Below, one piece after another: positions 1-9,897 of a stretch of 64,000 nt of DNA. The notes under the pieces are model-generated. The model ran no database searches, was not told the origin of the DNA, and saw only the letters and a list, made by a program, of their open reading frames with translations. Numbering within the stretch: position 1 is the stretch's first letter; every line of letters begins with the position of its first letter. The DNA comes from DATBLE01 sp963775695 (GTDB lineage: Bacteria > Actinomycetota > Thermoleophilia > Gaiellales > Gaiellaceae). Both the position numbers and the translations under genes were made by a program. The stretch is taken from positions 24,156-88,155 of the forward strand of contig CAVZJU010000018.1 in NCBI GenBank assembly GCA_963775695.1, in the 5' to 3' direction.

Positions 1-114
1 GCAGCGTGACGTATGTCGAGGTCGACATTCTTCTAGGCGAGTCCTGACATCCGACGGCAAAACGGGCCATCGAGGAGCAGGGCGCCCCCGGAGTAATAGA
101 GCTCCGGATTCCCT
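1..114 (-). other. 16S-23S spacer, partial
   Basis: This is the sequence just downstream of the 16S 3' end, read on the minus strand. A short hairpin (CCGGAG/CTCCGG arms at 88-93 and 102-107) stands immediately after the rRNA and could take part in processing. No tRNA is recognisable in the visible 114 nt. The 23S and 5S genes would lie outside the window. Confidence 0.7.
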
Positions 115-1666
<1,552 letters not shown>

Positions 1667-1672
1667 GTTGGT

Positions 1673-1691
1673 TTGCCGGACTAGCCGGCAA
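1673..1691 (-). other. hairpin just upstream of 16S 5' end
   Basis: A perfect 7-bp stem (TTGCCGG/CCGGCAA) with a 5-nt loop stands directly before the predicted 16S 5' end. With the hairpin after the 3' end it may form part of the rRNA processing signals. The function is inferred from position only. Confidence 0.45.
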
Positions 1692-1807
1692 GCTTCGCTT
1701 CGAGCTTGTGCTCAAAGTGTCCCCACCCGAAGGTAGAGGACGGGTCTTGTGTCCTCCCGAGCAGGCAAAAGCCGGCGCGAGAGGTCTCGACGTAAACGCA
1801 CGCTGCT

Positions 1808-1820
1808 GAGTTTTCAAGGA
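1808..1820 (-). promoter_or_regulatory. boxA-like antitermination element in rRNA leader
   Basis: The minus strand reads TCCTTGAAAACTC here, about 145 nt before 16S and about 145 nt after the predicted transcription start. It resembles boxA elements of Gram-positive rrn leaders (TTTGAGAACTC type), which load the Nus antitermination complex. No convincing boxB hairpin was identified beside it. Confidence 0.5.
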
Positions 1821-1970
1821 CCGAATGCTTCCGGCCAGGAGGCGTGAAAAAGGCCTCCAACCGCACCGGAGGCCCAGAACGTTGCGACTTCGACTTCCGT
1901 CTCGGTTGCTCGGTTTGGGAACTCCTGGCCGTCGGGACAGTTCCACGCCACCCTTTCGGGCAGCCGCGGA

Positions 1971-1998
1971 ATGATAGCAACCCTCAGGAGGGTGTCAA
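1971..1998 (-). promoter_or_regulatory. rRNA operon promoter
   Basis: On the minus strand a consensus TTGACA (1998-1993) is followed, 16 nt later, by TATCAT (1976-1971), placing the start near 1964 and giving a leader of about 300 nt. The -35 box overlaps the last sense codons of tyrS and the tyrS stop codon (1986-1984) falls in the spacer, so the rRNA promoter is embedded in the end of the upstream gene. The 1667-1983 stretch holds no other gene, only this promoter, the boxA-like element and the hairpin. Confidence 0.8.
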
Positions 1999-3126
1999 GC
2001 GGACGAAGCGGCGCTTCCCGGCTTGAACAAGCGCATTTTCGAGCCGCGAGCGAGGCACGTCGAAGTCGCGGACGACCTCGCCGTCGATCTTGACCGCGCC
2101 GTCGCCGATCAACCGGCGCGCTTCGCTCGTCGACACCCCGAAGGTGGCGGCCAGGATGGCAGGCAGGTGCACCGGGTCGCCGTCGGGAAGCGGAAGCTCC
2201 GGGACGTCGTCTGGAGCCCGCCCCTCGCGCACCACTCGGGTGAAATGCGCCTCCGCGGCCGGGGCGGCCTCCTTCCCGTGCGATCGCGCGACGATGAAGC
2301 GCGCGAGCGCCAGCTTGGCCGTCAGCGGATCGCCGGCCGGGACCGGCTGCTCCATCACCAGCCGGTACCACTCTCCTAGCTGGTCGTCCGGGATCCGCAT
2401 CGTTCTCCCGAACTGCTCCTCCGCCGGCGCCGTCAGCGGGATGTTGTTGCCGACCGAAGAGGACATCTTCTCGCCGTCCCAGGAAAGCAGGAGCGGTGTC
2501 GTCAGGACGACCTGCGGCTCGAGCCCGTAGGCCTCCATCACGTCGCGGCCCGCGAGCAGGTTGTAGAGCTGATCGGTCCCGCCGAGCTCGACGTCCGCCT
2601 CGATCGCGACCGAGTCGTAGGCCTGCATCAGCGGATACAGGAGCTCCGACACTGAGATCGGCTCCCGCGCCGCGTAGCGCTTGGCGAAGTCGTCCCGTTC
2701 CAGGATCCTGGCGACCGTGATCGTACGCGCGAGCTGGACGACCTCCGCGTACGAGAGCCTGGACAGCCATTCGCCGTTGTACCGCACCTCGGTGCGGCCG
2801 GAATCGAGGACGATCATCGCCTGCTCCATGTACGTCTTCGCGTTCCGCTCGATCTCCTCGTCGGTCAGCACCGGCCGCTCGGCCGAACGGCCCGACGGAT
2901 CGCCGATCCGCGTCGTGTAGTCGCCGATGATCAGCACGCCCAGGTGGCCCTCGTCCTGAAAGGCACGCATGCGCTGGAGGGGAATCGCGCGGCCGACGTG
3001 GATGTCCGGCGACGTGACGTCGATGCCGAGCTTCACTCGCAGCGGCCGGCCCAGCGCGAGCTTGCGCTCGAGCTCGCCCTTCGGGAGCACGTCGACGGCG
3101 TTCCTGGTCAGCTCGGGCAGACCCAC
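1984..3126 (-). CDS. tyrS: tyrosyl-tRNA synthetase
   Basis: Class I aminoacyl-tRNA synthetase that charges tRNA-Tyr. The 380-aa product has a Rossmann catalytic domain with the HIGH-type motif written HVGR (about residue 42, in SPDIHVGRAIP), the motif GGTDQLYNLLAGRD, the KMSKS loop as KMSSS, and a C-terminal S4 RNA-binding domain (about residues 320-380). The last residue of the HIGH motif is Arg rather than the usual His. The GTG start lies 6 nt after a TAGACT -10 box, which implies a leaderless mRNA. It is divergent from the penicillin-binding protein gene, and its 3' end contains the rRNA -35 box. Confidence 0.95.
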   Translation of the reverse strand: MGLPELTRNAVDVLPKGELERKLALGRPLRVKLGIDVTSPDIHVGRAIPLQRMRAFQDEGHLGVLIIGDYTTRIGDPSGRSAERPVLTDEEIERNAKTYMEQAMIVLDSGRTEVRYNGEWLSRLSYAEVVQLARTITVARILERDDFAKRYAAREPISVSELLYPLMQAYDSVAIEADVELGGTDQLYNLLAGRDVMEAYGLEPQVVLTTPLLLSWDGEKMSSSVGNNIPLTAPAEEQFGRTMRIPDDQLGEWYRLVMEQPVPAGDPLTAKLALARFIVARSHGKEAAPAAEAHFTRVVREGRAPDDVPELPLPDGDPVHLPAILAATFGVSTSEARRLIGDGAVKIDGEVVRDFDVPRSRLENALVQAGKRRFVRLTPS

Positions 3127-3132
3127 GGGGCG

Positions 3133-3138
3133 AGTCTA
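3133..3138 (-). promoter_or_regulatory. -10 box of tyrS (leaderless)
   Basis: TAGACT on the minus strand ends 6 nt before the tyrS GTG, placing the transcription start on or next to the start codon. No ribosome-binding site precedes the gene. Confidence 0.6.
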
Positions 3139-3153
3139 GAGGCAGACCCCGGC

Positions 3154-3159
3154 TAGAAT
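3154..3159 (+). promoter_or_regulatory. -10 box of the penicillin-binding protein gene
   Basis: TAGAAT lies 12 nt before the TTG start at 3172, which would leave a leader of about 5 nt. The divergent tyrS -10 box is only 15 bp away. Confidence 0.5.
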
Positions 3160-3171
3160 CGGCGGGTTCTG

Positions 3172-5583
3172 TTGCGCAGAAAGAAGGCCCCCGAGGCGAA
3201 CGGCAAGCGCCGTCGCCGTATCCGCAAGCTTCGCCTCTTCACCCTCCTGCTCCTGGTGGGCCTGTTCGGCTTCGTGTCGTTCGCGTACGGGCTGGTGATG
3301 GGGATCCGCAGCGAGCTGCCGCAGCTCGATCCGGCGCGCTCGAGCCACCGCCTCGAGCAGAACGGCTACATCTACGACTCGAGCGGGAAGCGCGTCCTCG
3401 CGGTCCTCCGCGGCTCGGAGGCGCGTGTCCTGATCGAGTCGGACGACATCGCGCCCGTGATGAAGCAGGCGATCGTCGCGATCGAGGACCGGCGGTTCTT
3501 CGAGCACCGCGGCGTCGACATCCACGGGATCCTCCGTGCGGTCTGGCAGGACGTCCGCAACAACAAGGTCGTCCAGGGCGGCTCGACGATAACGCAGCAG
3601 TTCGTCAAGAACACCTACGTCAAGAGCAACCGCACGATCAGCCGGAAGCTGAAGGAGGCCGCGCTCGCCTGGCAGCTCGAGCAGGTCTGGCCGAAAGACA
3701 AGATCCTGACGGCCTACCTGAACACGATCTACTTCGGGAACGGCGCCTACGGGATCGAGCAGGCCTCGCGCGTGTATTTCGGTCACGGCGCGTCCTCGAT
3801 GACGCTCGCCGAGGCGGCGCTCCTTGCCGGCATCCCGTCGGACCCGAGCCTCTACAACCCGGTCACCAACCCGAAGACGACGCACCGCCGGCGGCGCGAG
3901 GTGCTCCAGGCGATGCTGGATCAGCACGACATCACCTACAACGAGTTCCGCATCGCGAACCGCACGCCGCTCCCGAAAGCCGATGACGTCCGCCTCCCCG
4001 GAACCCGGGGGCCGGCGCAGTACTTCGTCGACTACGTGAAGCAGCAGCTGGTCGACCGCTACGGGTCCGGGAAGGTCTTCGGCGGCGGGTTGAGGGTGGT
4101 GACCACGATCGACCTCGGCCTCCAGGAGCAGGCGCGGAAGGCGATCTCCAAGGTGTTGAACACGCCCGACGGTCCGGCCGCCGCGCTGGTCGCGATCGAT
4201 CCCCGCGACGGCCGCGTCCTCGCGATGGTCGGCGGCAGCAACTACCGGAAGAGCCAGTTCAACCTGGCGGTACAGGGCGAACGGCAGCCCGGGTCGTCGT
4301 TCAAGCCCTTCGCGCTCGCGACTGCGCTCCAGCAGGGGATCTCGCCGTCGACCGTGTTCGACTCCAAGCCGGTGTCGATTCCGCTCGGCGACCGCACCTA
4401 CTACGTCCACAACTACGAAGGCTCGAACCTCGGGGCGATCGACCTGACCACGGCGACGGTCGAGTCCGACAACACGGTGTACGCGCAGCTGACGCAGATC
4501 GTCGACCCGAAGAACGTGGTCGCCACCGCCCACCGGCTGGGCATCACGAGCCCATTGCAGGGGTACTTCTCGATCGCGCTCGGCGGCGAGGCGGTCAACC
4601 CGCTGGAGATGGCGCGCGCCTACGCGGCCTTCGCGAACGGCGGACAGCGAATCGACGGGTCGATCGTCGGAAATCGTCCCCGGGTGATCGTCTCCGTGAG
4701 CGGCAAGAAGAACGCGCCAAAGGCACGCCAGGTGATCACGGAGACGAACGCGGAGATCGTCAACTCGATCCTCCAGCAGGTCGTGCAGTCGGGCACCGGC
4801 GTGCGGGCGCAGCTGCCGGACGGCCGCCCGGCCGCCGGCAAGACCGGCACGACCGAGAACTACGGCGACGCCTGGTTCGTCGGGTACACGCCGCAACTCG
4901 TCGTCGCGGTGTGGGTCGGCTACCCGAACCGGCTCGTGCCGATGCTGACCCAGTTCCACGGCGACGCGGTCGCGGGCGGAACCTTCCCGGCCGAGATCTG
5001 GAAGGCGTTCATGGAGGAGGCGCTGCCGTACCTGAAGGACGCTCCGGAGAGTTTTCCGTCCGCCACCGTCCCCGGCGCGACGTACCGCCGGCTCGTTCTG
5101 CGCGACGGCACCTTCCAGCTCGACAACGGCCTCTGCCGGAACACGATCCAGGTCGCGTACTTCGACGGACGCCTGCCGGCCAAGAAGGCCAACTGCAAGC
5201 CGAACGAGGTCGAGGTGCCGAACGTCGTCGGCGAGACCTACGACGCCGCCCGGGCCCGGCTGGCGGCGCAGCCCCTGACGCCGATCGTGGTGTACAAGCC
5301 GGCGGACGCCGGCCAGGCGCTCCACGTCGTCGTCAAGCAGTTCCCGCCGAAGGGGCGCCTGTCGTCCTTCGACAAGGTGACGATCGTGTTCGCGAAGCCC
5401 ATTCACGGCGTGATCCCCAGCGTGGTCGGGCTGCCGGTCGGCAAGGCGACGGCCCGGCTCGAGCGACTGAAGCTCCGGCCCGTCGTGCGCGGTCTCGCCG
5501 GGCGTGTGGTCCGCCAGCAACCCCGGGCCGGATTGGCGGCAGGCGCCGGCCTGCCGGTCACGCTCTGGGCACACCCCGGCTGA
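3172..5583 (+). CDS. class A penicillin-binding protein with two PASTA domains
   Basis: Bifunctional peptidoglycan synthase (803 aa). It has a basic cytoplasmic N-terminus, one transmembrane anchor (about residues 20-45), a GT51 glycosyltransferase domain (EDRRFFEHRG; GGSTITQQ), a transpeptidase domain with SxxK in PGSSFKPF, SDN in VESDNT and KTGT in AGKTGTTENYG, then two C-terminal PASTA repeats (from VEVPNVVG and from GVIPSVVG). The TTG start is chosen because it keeps the basic residues and anchor together. The next start, an ATG at 3298, would remove them. The 3' end overlaps the convergent glycosylase gene by 26 nt. Confidence 0.93.
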   Translation: MRRKKAPEANGKRRRRIRKLRLFTLLLLVGLFGFVSFAYGLVMGIRSELPQLDPARSSHRLEQNGYIYDSSGKRVLAVLRGSEARVLIESDDIAPVMKQAIVAIEDRRFFEHRGVDIHGILRAVWQDVRNNKVVQGGSTITQQFVKNTYVKSNRTISRKLKEAALAWQLEQVWPKDKILTAYLNTIYFGNGAYGIEQASRVYFGHGASSMTLAEAALLAGIPSDPSLYNPVTNPKTTHRRRREVLQAMLDQHDITYNEFRIANRTPLPKADDVRLPGTRGPAQYFVDYVKQQLVDRYGSGKVFGGGLRVVTTIDLGLQEQARKAISKVLNTPDGPAAALVAIDPRDGRVLAMVGGSNYRKSQFNLAVQGERQPGSSFKPFALATALQQGISPSTVFDSKPVSIPLGDRTYYVHNYEGSNLGAIDLTTATVESDNTVYAQLTQIVDPKNVVATAHRLGITSPLQGYFSIALGGEAVNPLEMARAYAAFANGGQRIDGSIVGNRPRVIVSVSGKKNAPKARQVITETNAEIVNSILQQVVQSGTGVRAQLPDGRPAAGKTGTTENYGDAWFVGYTPQLVVAVWVGYPNRLVPMLTQFHGDAVAGGTFPAEIWKAFMEEALPYLKDAPESFPSATVPGATYRRLVLRDGTFQLDNGLCRNTIQVAYFDGRLPAKKANCKPNEVEVPNVVGETYDAARARLAAQPLTPIVVYKPADAGQALHVVVKQFPPKGRLSSFDKVTIVFAKPIHGVIPSVVGLPVGKATARLERLKLRPVVRGLAGRVVRQQPRAGLAAGAGLPVTLWAHPG

Positions 5584-6130
5584 GGTAGCGCGAGCCCTTC
5601 AGCACGTAGCGCCAGGGCTGGTCGGCGGCGCGGGTGATGCCGATCCTCGGCGCGGCGACGATCTCCGGCTCGGCCGTGCGTGGAAGGAGCATGAACGGCG
5701 GGCGGTCGAGCGCCAGCCCGTCGTGCTCGCCCGTCACGCCCAGCGCCTCGCAGAGCCGGCCCGGGCCGGCCGCGAGCAGCCGGACGTCGTCGAGACGGCG
5801 CCGGTCGCGCATCCGGTCGAGACCATCGGTCGGCTCCAGCGCCCGCAGCAGGACTGCCGCCGCCGTACCCTCCTCCTCGCAGACGAGGTTGAGGCACCAG
5901 TGGATCCCGTAGGAGCGGTAGACGTACGCGTGGCCCGGCGGCCCGAACATGGCGGCGTTTCGCGTGGTCCGGCCGCGGAAGGCGTGGCTGGCCGGATCGG
6001 TCGGGTCGTAGGCCTCGACCTCGACGACGCGACCGCCGGCTCCGTCGACGAGCAGCGTGACGCCGATCAGGTCGGGCGCGACCTCGTGGACGCTACGCGC
6101 GAAGAAGGCCGTGGAAAGCGCGTCAGGCAT
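5558..6130 (-). CDS. 3-methyladenine DNA glycosylase (AAG/MPG family)
   Basis: Base-excision repair enzyme of the alkyladenine glycosylase family (190 aa). The family landmarks RVVEVEAYDPTDPASHAF, GHAYVYRSYGIHWCLN and AGPGRLCEALGV are all present. The Glu of VEVEAY would be the general base, and the AYVYxxYG segment lines the DNA-intercalating region. The ATG start overlaps the stop of the upstream MFS gene by 8 nt, so the two are co-transcribed. The length matches bacterial members (about 190-210 aa). Confidence 0.92.
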   Translation of the reverse strand: MPDALSTAFFARSVHEVAPDLIGVTLLVDGAGGRVVEVEAYDPTDPASHAFRGRTTRNAAMFGPPGHAYVYRSYGIHWCLNLVCEEEGTAAAVLLRALEPTDGLDRMRDRRRLDDVRLLAAGPGRLCEALGVTGEHDGLALDRPPFMLLPRTAEPEIVAAPRIGITRAADQPWRYVLKGSRYLSRGVPRA

Positions 6131-7445
6131 CCGTTTCGGGGATCTGGGATTTCGCGTCGTAGTGGAAGAGGCTCGGGATCGCGGCGAGGATCGCGACTGC
6201 GCCGACTGCGCACAGAATCCCACCGGAGACGATCGAGAAGCGGAGGGTTGTGAGCGACGCGACGAGGCCGGCCTCGACGTTCCCGATCGCAGGCGTGCTC
6301 GCCACCTGGGCCAGCTCGAAGCCCTGCATCCGTCCTCGCATCCGGTCGGGCGTGCCGGCGAAGAGGATGGTCGAGCGGAGAATGGCGCTGTACTCGTCGG
6401 CGAGGCCGGCGAGCGCGAGCATCGCCAGCCCGAGCCAGAGTGCGGTGGCGAGGCCGAAACCGACGAGCGCCAGCCCCCAGAGAACGATCGCAACGGCCAC
6501 CGCGACACCCTGGCGGCGCACATGGGCGATCCAGCCCGAGCCGAGCGCCGCGACCAGCGCGCCCACCGCGGGCGCGGAGTACAGCAGGCCCACCACCCCG
6601 GCGCCCGCGTCGAAGTGCGCGGCCGCGACCGCCGGGAAGAGCGCCTGCGGCATCCCGAAGACCATCGCGTTGGTGTCGAGGACGAAGGTGCCGAGGATGA
6701 CCTTCTGCCGGACCAGGAACCGCCAGCCCTGGCGCAGGGATTCGAGTGTCTGCTCCTCCACGGCACCCTGTGGCGGCGCCGGCGCGATCAGGAACACGGC
6801 GGCGAGCGACGCCACGAAGCTCGCCGTGTCGATCGCGTACGTCGTGCCGACGCCCGCGGCCGCGATCAACAGACCGCCCAGGGCGGGCCCGACGATCGCG
6901 CCGGTGTTCGAGTAGATCGACTGGAGCGCCTGTGAGGCGGCCAGCTGCTCCTGGGGGACGAGCCCCGGCATCAGCGCGCGCAGTGCAGGCGCTCCGATCG
7001 CCCACAGCGACGTGGCCGTGGCGGCCAGCACGTACAGCGCCCACACCTGCGGATCGCCGGAGAACGCGTTCACCGCCAGGAGCCCCGAGACCGCCAGCAG
7101 GCCGATCTCGGTGCGGAGGACCAGCTTGCGGCGGTCGAGGCGGTCGGCGATCGTGCCGCCGATCGCGGAGAAGAGCAGCAGTGGCACGGCGTCGCAGATC
7201 GAGAGCAGCCCGACCTGCAGCGTCGACCCGGTCAACGAGTAGAGCTGGTACGGGACGGCGACGAACGTGACCATGTTCCCGAGGTACGAGACCGCCTGGC
7301 CGCACCAGAGCAGGCGGAAGTCGCGCGACTCGCGCAGAGGTCGCGTGTCGATGGCGAGCGTGCGCAGCCGGGCGAACCGGCCGGGCCGGTCGGTGGTGGG
7401 CAGCGCCTCCTCGAGCGCCGGAGGTAGTTCTTCGAAATCGCTCAG
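6123..7445 (-). CDS. MFS exporter (EntS-like), non-canonical start
   Basis: Major facilitator transporter with 10-12 predicted helices and the family landmark GGTIADRLDRRKL after helix 2. The conserved N-terminal signature (RDFRLLWCGQAVSYLGN) lies upstream of the first in-frame ATG (7274), so translation must begin earlier. Between 7275 and the upstream stop there is no in-frame ATG, GTG or TTG. The best candidate is a CTG at 7445, 13 nt after the stop of the RemA-like gene, giving about 440 aa. If a base is missing, another frame could supply the start. The substrate is unknown, and export of a small molecule is an inference from the subfamily. Confidence 0.75.
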   Translation of the reverse strand: MSDFEELPPALEEALPTTDRPGRFARLRTLAIDTRPLRESRDFRLLWCGQAVSYLGNMVTFVAVPYQLYSLTGSTLQVGLLSICDAVPLLLFSAIGGTIADRLDRRKLVLRTEIGLLAVSGLLAVNAFSGDPQVWALYVLAATATSLWAIGAPALRALMPGLVPQEQLAASQALQSIYSNTGAIVGPALGGLLIAAAGVGTTYAIDTASFVASLAAVFLIAPAPPQGAVEEQTLESLRQGWRFLVRQKVILGTFVLDTNAMVFGMPQALFPAVAAAHFDAGAGVVGLLYSAPAVGALVAALGSGWIAHVRRQGVAVAVAIVLWGLALVGFGLATALWLGLAMLALAGLADEYSAILRSTILFAGTPDRMRGRMQGFELAQVASTPAIGNVEAGLVASLTTLRFSIVSGGILCAVGAVAILAAIPSLFHYDAKSQIPETDA

Positions 7446-7458
7446 CGGCGTCGGGAGG

Positions 7459-7818
7459 CTAAAAGAGCTTCTCGTCGCCGGCGGAGTGCGACGTCTTCTC
7501 GAGCAGCCTGCGGGCGCGCCGGCCCAGGTCGTTGAGGTCGACCTTGCCCTGGTCCGCCGCCTCTGCCAGCCGCTCGGCCAGCCCGAGCGCCTCGTCGACG
7601 ATCGCCGAGCCGGCGCCGTGATCCTGGCCCATCTCGTGGAGGATCGTCCGCTCGGTGCGCGAGGCGACGATCGGTTCGCTCACGCCTTCGACCCAGACGC
7701 GCGTTCGGCGGCCGCTGCCTCGATCGGCCGCGTCGAGCGGCTCCAGCGCGTAGATCTTGTCGGCGCGCGCGTACTTCCCGAAGCCGAGAAAGACCATCCT
7801 GGTCGAGCCGTCCGCCAC
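7459..7818 (-). CDS. RemA-like (DUF370) regulator
   Basis: 119-aa protein whose first 70 residues match the DUF370/RemA fold: FLGFGKYARADKIYAL, then GRRTRVWVEGVSEPIVAS, corresponding to the GFGN and GRRTRAV landmarks of Bacillus RemA. RemA is a DNA-binding activator of matrix genes in Bacillus; the role here is unknown. The GTG at 7818 is preferred over the upstream TTG (7833) because a CATAAT -10 box ends 6 nt before it. The C-terminal 40 residues (helical, charged) exceed RemA. The MFS gene follows closely. Confidence 0.7.
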   Translation of the reverse strand: MADGSTRMVFLGFGKYARADKIYALEPLDAADRGSGRRTRVWVEGVSEPIVASRTERTILHEMGQDHGAGSAIVDEALGLAERLAEAADQGKVDLNDLGRRARRLLEKTSHSAGDEKLF

Positions 7819-7824
7819 CAGGTG

Positions 7825-7830
7825 ATTATG
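7825..7830 (-). promoter_or_regulatory. -10 box of RemA-like gene
   Basis: CATAAT on the minus strand ends 6 nt before the GTG at 7818, consistent with leaderless transcription. The divergent promoter at 7841-7846 is 10 bp away. Confidence 0.5.
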
Positions 7831-7840
7831 CAACCGTCTG

Positions 7841-7846
7841 TAGGCT
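7841..7846 (+). promoter_or_regulatory. -10 box of DegT-family gene
   Basis: TAGGCT ends 6 nt before the ATG at 7853, consistent with a leaderless transcript. Confidence 0.55.
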
Positions 7847-7852
7847 CGCGCG

Positions 7853-8965
7853 ATGCCGCGGCTCTACCTGTCGCCCCCGCATCTGTCCGGCCGCGAGCTC
7901 GAGTACCTGGAGGACGCAGTCGACTCGAACTGGGTCGCGCCGCTCGGGCCGCAGGTGGACGCGTTCGAGCAGGAGCTGGCAGGGCTGGTCGGCGTGCCGA
8001 ACGCGCTCGCGCTCTGCAGCGGCACCGCGGCGCTGCATCTCGCGCTGATCGTGCTCGGCATCGGCCACGGCGACGAGGTCGCCTGCTCGTCCTTCACCTT
8101 CTCGGCCAGTGCGAATCCCGTCGTCTACGCGGGCGCGTCGCCGGTGTTCGTGGACGCGGACGCCGCCACCTGGACGATGGATCCCGCGCTGCTCGAGCAG
8201 GCCCTCGCCGAGCGGCCGTCGATCCGCGCCGTGGTCGCGGTCGACCTGTACGGCCAGTGCTGCGACTACGACCGTATCCGGGAGCTCTGCGCAGCACGAG
8301 GCGTGCCCCTGATCCAGGACGCGGCCGAGTCGCTCGGCGCGACCTATCGCGACGAGCCCGCCGGCGGCCAGGGCGATCTGGCCGCGTTCTCGTTCAACGG
8401 GAACAAGGTGATCACCACGAGCGGCGGCGGCATGCTGGTCTCGCGCGACGCCGACAGGATCGAGCACGCGCGGAAGCTCTCCACGCAGGCGAGGGACATT
8501 GCGCCGCACTACGAGCACACCGAGATCGGCTTCAACTACCGGCTCAGCAACCTGCTGGCCGCGGTCGGACGTGCCCAGCTGACGGTGCTGCCGGAGCGCG
8601 TCGCCGCCCGGCGACAGGTCAACGGGCGCTACCGCGAGCTGCTCGCCGACGCGCCCGGGGTCTCGTTCATACCCGAGGCGCCCTACGGCCAGGGCAACTG
8701 CTGGCTCACCTGCATCGTGGTCGACCCGGCCGAGGCGGGCACCGACCGCGAGCGGATCCGACTCGCTCTGGAGGCGGAAGACGTCGAGTCGCGGCCGCTC
8801 TGGAAGGCGATGCACCTCCAGCCGGTCTTCGCGGACACGCCGGTCTACGGCGGCGAGGTGTCGGCCCGGCTGTTCGAGCGCGGCCTCTGCCTGCCCAGCG
8901 GCTCGGCGCTGACGGACGACGACCAGCGCCGCGTGGTCGAGATCCTGCTGGCTACGCGGGCTTAG
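7853..8965 (+). CDS. DegT/DnrJ/EryC1 family PLP aminotransferase
   Basis: 370-aa sugar-type aminotransferase. The PLP lysine is in FSFNGNKVITTSGGG, and the family landmarks CSGTAALHLAL and the central aspartate in IQDAAESLGA are visible. Members transaminate nucleotide-linked keto-sugars for surface polysaccharide or glycan modification. No other sugar-nucleotide gene is nearby, so the substrate cannot be named. The gene is leaderless with its own promoter and overlaps the convergent ilvE 3' end by 14 nt. Confidence 0.9.
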   Translation: MPRLYLSPPHLSGRELEYLEDAVDSNWVAPLGPQVDAFEQELAGLVGVPNALALCSGTAALHLALIVLGIGHGDEVACSSFTFSASANPVVYAGASPVFVDADAATWTMDPALLEQALAERPSIRAVVAVDLYGQCCDYDRIRELCAARGVPLIQDAAESLGATYRDEPAGGQGDLAAFSFNGNKVITTSGGGMLVSRDADRIEHARKLSTQARDIAPHYEHTEIGFNYRLSNLLAAVGRAQLTVLPERVAARRQVNGRYRELLADAPGVSFIPEAPYGQGNCWLTCIVVDPAEAGTDRERIRLALEAEDVESRPLWKAMHLQPVFADTPVYGGEVSARLFERGLCLPSGSALTDDDQRRVVEILLATRA

Positions 8966-9875
8966 GTGCGGGCGCGTAGTCGAGCCACTGGGCCCAGCGT
9001 TCGCTCCGGCCCTCGACCGTGTCCTTGTATGCAGCCTGGAGCTCGAGCGTGACCTGGCCGACCCCGATCTCGTGGTCGTCGACCGAGCGCACCGGTGTCA
9101 CCTCGACCGCGGTGCCGCACATGAAGACCTCGTCGGCGAGGTAGAGATCGGTCCGGATCAGCGGTTTCTGAACGACCGGGTAGCCGATGTCCTGAGCGAT
9201 CTGGATGATCGAGTCGCGGGTGATCCCGGGCAGGATCGACGAGCTCAGGTCCGGCGTGTACACGGTGCCGTCCTTGACGACGAAGATCGTCTCCCCGGGC
9301 CCGTCCGCGATGTAGCCGTCCTCGGTGAGCAGGATCGCCTCGTCGTAGCCGGCACGCCGCGCCTCGTGCGTGGCCAGCATGGAGTTCAGGTAGACACCGG
9401 TCGCCTTCGCCGCGTGCGGGATCGTGTTGGGGCCGACCCGCCGCCAGGACGAGATCATCACCCGGACGCCCTCCTGCTGGCTCGTCTCGCCGAGATAGGC
9501 GCCCCAGGGGAAGCAGATGATCGCGACGTCCACCGGGTTCTCCCCGCAGTGGACGCCGAGGTCGCCGTAGCCGTAGAACGCGATCGGCCGCAGATACGAG
9601 GCGTCGAGGCCGTTGACGGCGAGGGTCTCGAAGCAGGCGGAACGGAGCTCCTCCGTCGTATACGGAAGCTCCATGTAGAGCATGCGGGCGGACGCGTCGA
9701 GCCGGTGAAGGTGGTCCGCGAGCCGGAAGACGGCGGGGCCGCGCTCGGTCGCGTAGCAGCGGGTGCCCTCGAAGACTCCGGTGCCGTAGTGCAGGCCGTG
9801 CGCGCCGACGTGGATCCGGGCGTCCGCCCAGTCCACCAGCTCGCCGTTCATCCAGATCTTCTCGGTCTCCTGCAT
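8952..9875 (-). CDS. ilvE: branched-chain amino acid aminotransferase
   Basis: Class IV PLP aminotransferase (307 aa) for the last step of valine, leucine and isoleucine synthesis and the first step of their breakdown. Visible landmarks are GTGVFEGTRCY near the N-terminus, the PLP lysine in PHAAKATGVYLNS, DEAILLTEDGYIADGPGETIF and SSILPGITRDSI. Length and motif order match IlvE. D-amino-acid transaminases of the same fold are a less likely alternative, as they are usually shorter. A strong GGAGG lies about 7 nt before the ATG, so unlike many neighbours this gene is Shine-Dalgarno led. Confidence 0.93.
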   Translation of the reverse strand: MQETEKIWMNGELVDWADARIHVGAHGLHYGTGVFEGTRCYATERGPAVFRLADHLHRLDASARMLYMELPYTTEELRSACFETLAVNGLDASYLRPIAFYGYGDLGVHCGENPVDVAIICFPWGAYLGETSQQEGVRVMISSWRRVGPNTIPHAAKATGVYLNSMLATHEARRAGYDEAILLTEDGYIADGPGETIFVVKDGTVYTPDLSSSILPGITRDSIIQIAQDIGYPVVQKPLIRTDLYLADEVFMCGTAVEVTPVRSVDDHEIGVGQVTLELQAAYKDTVEGRSERWAQWLDYAPAPKPA

Positions 9876-9897
9876 CGGCCTCCTCTTCTTCCGGATG

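Noticed and set aside
3136..5574. An 812-codon open frame on the minus strand opposite the penicillin-binding protein gene
   Set aside because: Long antisense frames are common in GC-rich coding DNA. This one is charge-rich with no domain, and lies opposite an intact, well-conserved gene.
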